A DNA stretch of 19,584 bases from an uncultured bacterium (lineage in GTDB: Bacteria > Verrucomicrobiota > Kiritimatiellia > RFP12 > UBA1067): positions 1 to 19,584 of the forward strand of contig CACYEO010000162.1 in assembly GCA_902773475.1 (NCBI GenBank), in the 5' to 3' direction. The notes beneath the pieces were generated by a model. It searched no databases. It was not told the DNA's origin and saw only the letters and a program-made list of their open reading frames with translations. The position numbers were made by a program, and so were the translations under genes. The stretch's first letter is position 1, and every line of letters begins with the position of its first letter. Of this stretch, positions 14,881-19,584 are shown one piece after another.

Positions 14881-15615
14881 CTACTGGCGGCGCATCGCGG
14901 CATCGGCCTCGATTTCGAAAAGCCAGTCCTCGCGGCAGACGTCCGCCTGCAGGAAGAGCGTTTTCGACAGGTCGAGACCGCGCGCCGCGACAGCGGCGCG
15001 CGCCGCGGGAATGCCGTCCCGGTCTTTGCAGTAGACTATAGCACGCGTGCAGTCGCGCCAGCCGCAGCCGCGGCTTTCAAGAATTGCCGAAACCGCATCA
15101 AGCGCGCAGCCGGTCTGCGCGGCGAAATCGCCCGGGAAAGCCACTTCGGAAGAACCCGGAAGTATTGAAGCGGTCCCGCTGACGTAAAGCGTTCCGCGCG
15201 ATTCGGCCGCCCGGCTGAAACTGCTGCGGTAGGTTGTCGCCGGAACCTGCAGCGGACTTTCCACGGGCCGCCACGGCTCTTTCGACGCGAGAACGAAAGC
15301 GCAAAGCGCGCCCTCGCCGGTTTTCAATCCGATGCCGGTCGAGGCCGGGGGAGGGACGATGTTTTTCTCTGCGAAATACGAGGTGCGCACGGAGTTGAAA
15401 CCTGAATACCAGGTGAAAATCCCGTCAAGGTAGAACCATGTGCGCACGACATCGCTCCACGACATCCCGCGCGCGGCAAGGGCGGTCTCGATCCGGCGGA
15501 ACACTTCGCGCGCCTGCTCCGCAGGGGAGGCCGAAACATCCGCGGGGAAAAACGGGCCGAGCGCCCCGGTTCCGGCAATCGACGCGTAAAGTCCGTCTGT
15601 TGAACAAATCTGCAT
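14881..15615 (-). CDS. RidA/YjgF-superfamily protein with two tandem domains
   Basis: A 244-residue cytoplasmic-looking protein, about twice the length of a standard RidA. Residues 20-110 form a first RidA-like half (AREVFRRIETALAARGMSWSD, then WFYLDGIFTWYSGFN and PPASTGIGLKTGEG), and 138-240 a second (LYVSGTASILPG, AVSAILESRGCGW, then DVCREDWLFEIEADA). The second half keeps an Arg (228) and Glu (234) at the positions that bind substrate carboxylates in RidA imine deaminases. Chorismatases such as FkbO and Hyg5 also have a duplicated fold, but are longer. I cannot choose between a deaminase, a lyase-like enzyme or a non-catalytic role. It is the last gene of a minus-strand operon, 10 bp after the PD40 gene. 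No export signal is seen, which contrasts with its exported partner. Confidence 0.82.
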   Translation of the reverse strand: MQICSTDGLYASIAGTGALGPFFPADVSASPAEQAREVFRRIETALAARGMSWSDVVRTWFYLDGIFTWYSGFNSVRTSYFAEKNIVPPPASTGIGLKTGEGALCAFVLASKEPWRPVESPLQVPATTYRSSFSRAAESRGTLYVSGTASILPGSSEVAFPGDFAAQTGCALDAVSAILESRGCGWRDCTRAIVYCKDRDGIPAARAAVAARGLDLSKTLFLQADVCREDWLFEIEADAAMRRQ

Positions 15616-15625
15616 GGTACTGCGC

Positions 15626-17104
15626 CTACTTTGCGATCTTCGCCCGCACGGGAATGCGTTTTACGAGTTCGTGGATGTCGACCGCGCTTTCGGCGACCGG
15701 TCCTGTTGCAAATTCAGGCACGTTGTAGCTGTACATCCGGCGCAGATGGTCGTCCGGCCTGCGCGCCGGAAGCAGAAACGGCTTGGAGAAGACGCCGGAT
15801 TTCGAATCGAAGCAGGTGAAATACGGACGTGTGTACGCTCCGTCGTCGCGGCGCGAGGAGAAGACCATCCATTTCCCCGTGGACGAAAACGTGTGGTAGC
15901 TTTCCGTATCGGGGCTGTTCAGTTCGAAAAGCGGGCGAATCGCTTTTTTCTCGAAGTCGAACATCAGAAGATCGGCGTCGCGGTGCCAGATGTGGAAAAC
16001 ACCGTGCGAGGCGATCGTCGCCACAAGCCATCGCCCGTCGGGGGAGACGCGCGGATGCGTGATGCTGCGGTGCGCGCTTTTCGCGTCGAACAGAATCTCA
16101 GGCGGGGAGAACTTCCTCGTCTTCGCATCGAACGTCCGCACGGCGAGATCGTAGAATATGTTCGTCGCGCTGTTAAACACCGCCTCACCGCGCGCCGCCT
16201 GGTCGTCCGGCGGAACAGTGATGCCGGTGGACGCCCGGACGGTGAAGAGTGCGGTGCCGTCCGGCGACCATGACGGGAAGCATTCAAATATCTCCGGCGC
16301 GTCTTCGACGACTGTTATGGTGTCGTCCGCGAGAGAGTAGAGCACGAGGTCGCTCTGGAGATCCATCACTTCGATTTTCTCGGTGTTGGCCGTGAAGAAG
16401 CTCTGACGCGTTTCGTTCAGCGAGAAGGCGATATAGTCGCCCGACGGATGCCACGCGGGATAGACGCCTGCGCCGATAAGCCCTTTCGCTTTCAGGTCGA
16501 CCTTCTTCTTTCCGTATTTCCGCGAAACCACGATGGTGCCCGGAAGCGTTGCGCGAGCGTGGAAGAGATACTGGCCGGGGTCGGCGCGGTTGAACGTGTG
16601 GCAGTTCACGCACTGTGAAGGATCGGTCTGGACGTTGCGGTACACCGGGCGCTCGTCGAACGATTCAAGGTTGCGCTGGCATATCCCCATCTCGGAAAAT
16701 CCGGTGTAGCTGGGCGGAATCAGCCTGTATGTGAGATACGGGTCGATTCCGTCCGGCGGAACGGTGTTCGTGGCGACCAGGGGGAATCCCGCAAGCATCA
16801 CGCCGTTTGTCTTGCCCGACAGCGTTATCGTGAAAGTCCCGCCGGCTGATTTTTCGAGGAGCCTGCGCCACTCGTCCGCCGGCCATGAAACATCCGCGCC
16901 GCGCACCGTTACGGAAACGGAACCGTCGGACGATTCGGCGGTGGTGGAAAATTCAGCGCCTTCGGGAAAATCGTCGTACTTGAAATTGAGCGGGGCGATG
17001 TTCCTGGGCACCGCGATGCCGAGATAGTCCGGCCAGACAGTGGTCGAGCCGGCGCGGAGCGCGAATGCAGCCGCAGCCGCCGCAAGAATGCGCGATGCTT
17101 TCAT
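15626..17104 (-). CDS. Exported PD40 beta-propeller protein with a CxxCH motif
   Basis: A 492-residue product with an N-terminal signal (MKASRILAAAAAAFALRAGS). The mature N-terminus reads PDYLGIAVPRNIAPLNF, which I recall from Bacteroidota TolB-like relatives. Residues 85-115 form a strand-rich domain. CVNCH at 165-169 has the form of a covalent c-type heme site, the only one in the protein. PD40-type propeller blades follow: YPAWHPSGDYIAFS (215), CFPSWSPDGTALFT (275), THPRVSPDGRWLVA (349) and YHTFSSTGKWMVFS (403). The C-terminus is basic (KRIPVRAKIAK). It probably acts in the periplasm, but no catalytic site is clear. The ATG at 17104 has a strong GGAGGA site and overlaps the stop of the membrane protein; a longer frame to 17767 is rejected. 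Confidence 0.85.
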   Translation of the reverse strand: MKASRILAAAAAAFALRAGSTTVWPDYLGIAVPRNIAPLNFKYDDFPEGAEFSTTAESSDGSVSVTVRGADVSWPADEWRRLLEKSAGGTFTITLSGKTNGVMLAGFPLVATNTVPPDGIDPYLTYRLIPPSYTGFSEMGICQRNLESFDERPVYRNVQTDPSQCVNCHTFNRADPGQYLFHARATLPGTIVVSRKYGKKKVDLKAKGLIGAGVYPAWHPSGDYIAFSLNETRQSFFTANTEKIEVMDLQSDLVLYSLADDTITVVEDAPEIFECFPSWSPDGTALFTVRASTGITVPPDDQAARGEAVFNSATNIFYDLAVRTFDAKTRKFSPPEILFDAKSAHRSITHPRVSPDGRWLVATIASHGVFHIWHRDADLLMFDFEKKAIRPLFELNSPDTESYHTFSSTGKWMVFSSRRDDGAYTRPYFTCFDSKSGVFSKPFLLPARRPDDHLRRMYSYNVPEFATGPVAESAVDIHELVKRIPVRAKIAK

Positions 17105-18759
17105 TTGCCGTCCTCCACGGGCGGAAGAATGATCGAACGGTAGAAGAAGTAGGATGTCGCGTGGGGGTTGGAGAGTGTCGCCTGCTGCGGCTTCGACATG
17201 AAATCGTTGAAGCGCGACACCGTATCCTGTTCGATGGCGCCGGGGCGGATTTTTGCGATGAATTGCTGCTTTTCTTCGATGCCGAGCCGGTTCAGATACA
17301 TGAGGACGGCCTCCTGGGCCGGCACGCTCCACGGATTGCCGCGCAGCGGGTTTCCGCCTTTCGCGGGAGACACGCCCATCGCGTCGAGCAGGTTCAGATT
17401 TGTCGCGTAGATCGTTTCGTCTCCGGCAAGAAGCGCTGCCGAAAAGCACATCCGCACCATCATGTCCGGCGCGGCCTTCAGCGCGCGGAAATGCGTATAC
17501 ACGAACTCCTCGAAATTCGGCGTCGTGTTGAAATACATGACCGGCTGCGCGGCGAAGAACCTTTTCCACGTCTCGTGCATGTCCGCAATCGGCGCAATGT
17601 CGGAGAACGCCGCGCCGTCGGAGTCTTTCAAAGCTTTCAGGCGGCGGGCGGCGAAATCGCCGCGGAACGGGCATCTCGCGTACTGGCTGTAGTATCTGCG
17701 CGCAAGCTGCAGTTCGCCGCAGACGGCGGCGATGTCTCCGAGAAGCCGGAAGTGCACCGGCTGCCATCCGCGGATGGACGCGATTTCGTATATTTCGCGG
17801 CGCGCAGGCATCAGAAGACCGTAGTTGAACAGCAGGACGTATCCGTCCATCATAGACTCTTCGGCGTCCGTGCCTACGTGCGAAGTCGGCATCGGATATT
17901 TGAACAGATCGTCCGGCAGAAGCATCAGCCTGTACTGGGCGAGTATCCGGTAGGCGACGCCCATGCGCAGCGAAGGTTTGCCGGCCTTCTGCTCTTCATC
18001 CGCGATTTCAAGCACGCGCCCGAAATCGCCTTCGACGACGGCTCGCTCCATCGCAAGCTGGCTGCGCAGATCCGTCGGGGAATTCCAGCGCAGACGGAAC
18101 GCGCAGGAAGCGTCCAAGGCTTTGTCGCAAGGAATGTCGCCGTATACATGCTTCGCGGTCAGAGGCGGCGCGAGGACGAGCGGAATCGCGCAGACAGGCC
18201 AGACGGCGAAACGCGCGCGGACGTCCCCGCGCCCGCGCAGGACGCCGACGACGGCAAGACAGGCGCCGGCTGCAAGCGCATACATGCCGAGCGGAATCCA
18301 CAATGCGGCGCAGACGGCGCACGCCGCCGGCGCGCCCCAGAACGCGCATTTTGCGAGCCGCCGCAGCGAGATGAACAGCAGAAGCCCGGCGCAAAGGCCC
18401 AGGGGGTCCATTATGTAGGCGGCGCTTTCCTCCACAAGCCACACGCCCGCGCCGATGCCGAGGACGGGGTAGAGCGCGTGCGCGGCGGCGAGAACGAACA
18501 TCGCGGCCTTGGCCCAGGCGCGGCGGAAGAAAAGAGACAGCAGAAAACCGTTTGCGAGGGCGAGGACGGCAAGCGGAATCCACCAGACGCCGTCGATCAC
18601 CCCCATCGCGCCTATATACCGCGAAACCCAGCGCAAAAGACCGGCGGGCAGGTCTCCCGGAAGCGCGGCTTCGCGGAATCCCTCCCAGTCCGAATATACG
18701 AGTATCTGGTCCGCGAACTTGCGGACTATCTCTCTTGCCATGGCAAAGCGTGTGAACAT
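17101..18759 (-). CDS. Polytopic membrane protein with large C-terminal domain, DUF6057-like
   Basis: A 552-residue protein of unknown function. The first 56 residues are amphipathic (QILVYSDWEGFREAALPGD). About six hydrophobic segments follow, near 57-77, 85-108, 113-132, 139-156, 158-174 and 184-200. The remaining 350 residues are soluble and helix-rich, with helical-repeat character (GDFGRVLEIADEEQKAGKPS, ILAQYRLMLLPDDLFKYPMP, QPVHFRLLGDIAAVCGELQLARRYY). The layout resembles DUF6057 proteins of Bacteroidota, in my recollection also next to a PD40 protein, but that assignment needs a profile search. It is the first gene of the operon. The ATG at 18759 lies 8 bases after a perfect TATAAT and lacks a ribosome site, so a leaderless message is likely; the next Met (residue 7) has no better site. 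Confidence 0.8.
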   Translation of the reverse strand: MFTRFAMAREIVRKFADQILVYSDWEGFREAALPGDLPAGLLRWVSRYIGAMGVIDGVWWIPLAVLALANGFLLSLFFRRAWAKAAMFVLAAAHALYPVLGIGAGVWLVEESAAYIMDPLGLCAGLLLFISLRRLAKCAFWGAPAACAVCAALWIPLGMYALAAGACLAVVGVLRGRGDVRARFAVWPVCAIPLVLAPPLTAKHVYGDIPCDKALDASCAFRLRWNSPTDLRSQLAMERAVVEGDFGRVLEIADEEQKAGKPSLRMGVAYRILAQYRLMLLPDDLFKYPMPTSHVGTDAEESMMDGYVLLFNYGLLMPARREIYEIASIRGWQPVHFRLLGDIAAVCGELQLARRYYSQYARCPFRGDFAARRLKALKDSDGAAFSDIAPIADMHETWKRFFAAQPVMYFNTTPNFEEFVYTHFRALKAAPDMMVRMCFSAALLAGDETIYATNLNLLDAMGVSPAKGGNPLRGNPWSVPAQEAVLMYLNRLGIEEKQQFIAKIRPGAIEQDTVSRFNDFMSKPQQATLSNPHATSYFFYRSIILPPVEDGK

Positions 18760-18767
18760 CGCCGCAT

Positions 18768-18796
18768 ATTATACCAACAGCGCGCCGCGGGCGCAA
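18768..18796 (-). promoter_or_regulatory. Strong promoter of the membrane/PD40/RidA operon
   Basis: On the minus strand TTGCGC (plus 18791-18796), a 17-bp spacer and a perfect TATAAT (18768-18773) form a clear promoter. The predicted start is near 18761, about two bases before the ATG at 18759, which would give an essentially leaderless mRNA. Confidence 0.65.
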
Positions 18797-18803
18797 ACGG
18801 CGC

Positions 18804-18829
18804 GCCGGGCGGGCCTGCCCGGCCTTTTT
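18804..18829. promoter_or_regulatory. GC-rich inverted repeat between two divergent promoters
   Basis: GCCGGGC (18804-18810) and GCCCGGC (18817-18823) form a perfect 7-bp stem with a 6-base loop, followed by C and five T residues. Read rightward it looks like an intrinsic terminator, but no plus-strand gene precedes it. It sits between the divergent promoters, and its T run overlaps the -35 box of the rightward one. It may stop antisense transcription into the esterase gene or act as an operator. Confidence 0.4.
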
Positions 18830-18856
18830 GACCGTGCGGGGCGGATGTGCTAAAAT
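18828..18856 (+). promoter_or_regulatory. Strong promoter of the esterase gene
   Basis: TTGACC (18828-18833), a 17-bp spacer and TAAAAT (18851-18856) preceded by TG at 18848-18849 make an extended -10 promoter, close to consensus at every part. The start would be near 18863, giving a leader of about 29 bases with an AGGA ribosome site at 18882-18885. Confidence 0.65.
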
Positions 18857-18891
18857 CACGGCATCACATCAACCCAACATCAGGAAACGGC

Positions 18892-19584
18892 ATGGACACT
18901 ATCGCAAACGGGAAAAAAGTTTTGACGGCGCTCGGCTGCGCACTGGCGGTTTTCACTGCGGTCTGCGGCGCGGAAAAGAACGGCGCGCGCCCCAAGGCGC
19001 CGGAACTCCTCGAATGCGCGGGCGGTGAAACGGTTGCGACGCCGGCGCAGTGGGAAGCGAAACGCAGGCCTGAAATACTCGCCACCTATGAAAAGGAAAG
19101 TTTCGGAATAAGGCCCGAAGCGCTGAAGGCCGGTGACGTGTCTTTCGAAATCGTCGAATCCGGCGAAGTTCTCGGCGGCAAGGCCGTGCGCGAAGCGGTC
19201 AAGGCGACATACAACGGGCCGCAGGGAAAATATTCCTTCGATTTCGTTTCCGTCCGGCCGAAGACCGCAAAACCCGTTCCCGTCCTCGTGGCGTTTCTCG
19301 TCGGGCGGCGGCTTGTCAATCCCGTTTTGAACACTTCCTTCACCGACGATTCCTGGCCTGTTGACGATGTCATCGCGCGCGGGTTCGCGACGGTCGCGAT
19401 TTCCAAGAACGCCATCGCGCCCGACGTGATTGACGCGGGAAAGAATGGCAACTGGCGCAAGTGCTACAAGGAAGGCATCTTCCCGGCGGTAGAGCCCCTC
19501 GAAAAGAGGGACTCCTCGTCGTGGGCCGCGATATCGTCGTGGGCGTGGGGGAACTCGCGCATCATGGACTGGATCGAATCCCGC
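18892..19584 (+). CDS. Exported CE15-like carbohydrate esterase, N-terminal part
   Basis: The frame is open from ATG 18892 to the window edge, 231 codons with no stop. The first 27 residues look like a Sec signal (KK, a hydrophobic run, cleavage after VCGA), so it works outside the cytoplasm. The mature part has ETVATPAQWEAKRRPEILATYEKESFGIRP, split here as ETVATPAQW, KRRPEIL and FGIRP, then NTSFTDDSWPVDDVIARGFA and finally WAWGNSR (217-223). These match the N-terminal half of glucuronoyl esterases (CE15), which cut ester links between lignin alcohols and glucuronoxylan. The nucleophile Ser in the GxSRxG element and the rest of the triad lie beyond the window. A related acetylxylan-type esterase is an alternative. 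It starts a new rightward unit. Confidence 0.8.
   Translation, partial: MDTIANGKKVLTALGCALAVFTAVCGAEKNGARPKAPELLECAGGETVATPAQWEAKRRPEILATYEKESFGIRPEALKAGDVSFEIVESGEVLGGKAVREAVKATYNGPQGKYSFDFVSVRPKTAKPVPVLVAFLVGRRLVNPVLNTSFTDDSWPVDDVIARGFATVAISKNAIAPDVIDAGKNGNWRKCYKEGIFPAVEPLEKRDSSSWAAISSWAWGNSRIMDWIESR

Noticed and set aside
17105..17767. Longer N-terminus (221 residues) for the PD40 protein
   Set aside because: It overlaps the membrane protein gene in another frame. ATG 17104 is followed by a signal peptide and has a strong ribosome site.
17065..18831. 588-residue plus-strand frame opposite the membrane protein gene
   Set aside because: Arg/His-rich antisense shadow without domains; it crosses the divergent promoter region. 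The minus-strand frame has membrane helices and operon junctions.
1..19584. tRNA or rRNA genes, insertion sequences, integrases, phage genes
   Set aside because: No tRNA-like arms, rRNA segments, transposase motifs or terminal inverted repeats were seen by eye on either strand.

Overview
The window is a dense, GC-rich stretch of bacterial chromosome with short or overlapping gene junctions, many of them 4-base ATGA/GTGA overlaps. The lpxI and lpxB genes mean the organism makes lipid A, so it has a Gram-negative envelope. LpxI in place of LpxH, a CdsA signature of the GMGG type, and a DUF6057-like plus PD40 gene pair next to a CE15-type carbohydrate esterase all suggest the PVC group (Kiritimatiellota, Lentisphaerota or Verrucomicrobiota, perhaps an anaerobic polysaccharide degrader). 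This placement is inferred from gene content and was not tested by phylogeny.

Layout. Positions 2-6993 (+) hold one long run: the 3' part of purA, uppS, cdsA, an ABC-F ATPase, a GT4-like glycosyltransferase and a GT2-like glycosyltransferase. A separately promoted small lipoprotein (7043-7501, +) follows, then a strong intrinsic terminator shared with the convergent tex gene (7624-9894, -). The 516-bp gap 9895-10410 holds the tex promoter, a 33-unit array of a 7-bp repeat, a short inverted copy of that repeat, and the promoter of a BASS-family transporter (10411-11403, +). Next comes a compact + operon: a 45-residue membrane microprotein, lpxI, lpxB, ybeY and yggS (11417-14862). A minus-strand three-gene operon (18759 to 14881) encodes a polytopic membrane protein, an exported PD40 protein with a CxxCH motif, and a tandem RidA-fold protein. 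The window ends in the first 231 codons of an exported CE15-like esterase, which diverges from that operon.

How the genes fit together. uppS and cdsA supply the lipid carrier and CDP-diacylglycerol for the envelope, lpxI and lpxB carry out consecutive lipid A steps, and the two glycosyltransferases probably decorate a surface glycan. PurA, Tex, YbeY, YggS and the ABC-F protein are housekeeping functions. The least understood parts are the membrane/PD40/RidA operon, the microprotein before lpxI, and the heptanucleotide array. Five promoters can be read by eye, all with exactly 17-bp spacers. Three have an extended -10 (TGN), and a sixth, -10-only promoter also has one. Two promoters sit so close to their start codons that leaderless mRNAs are predicted.
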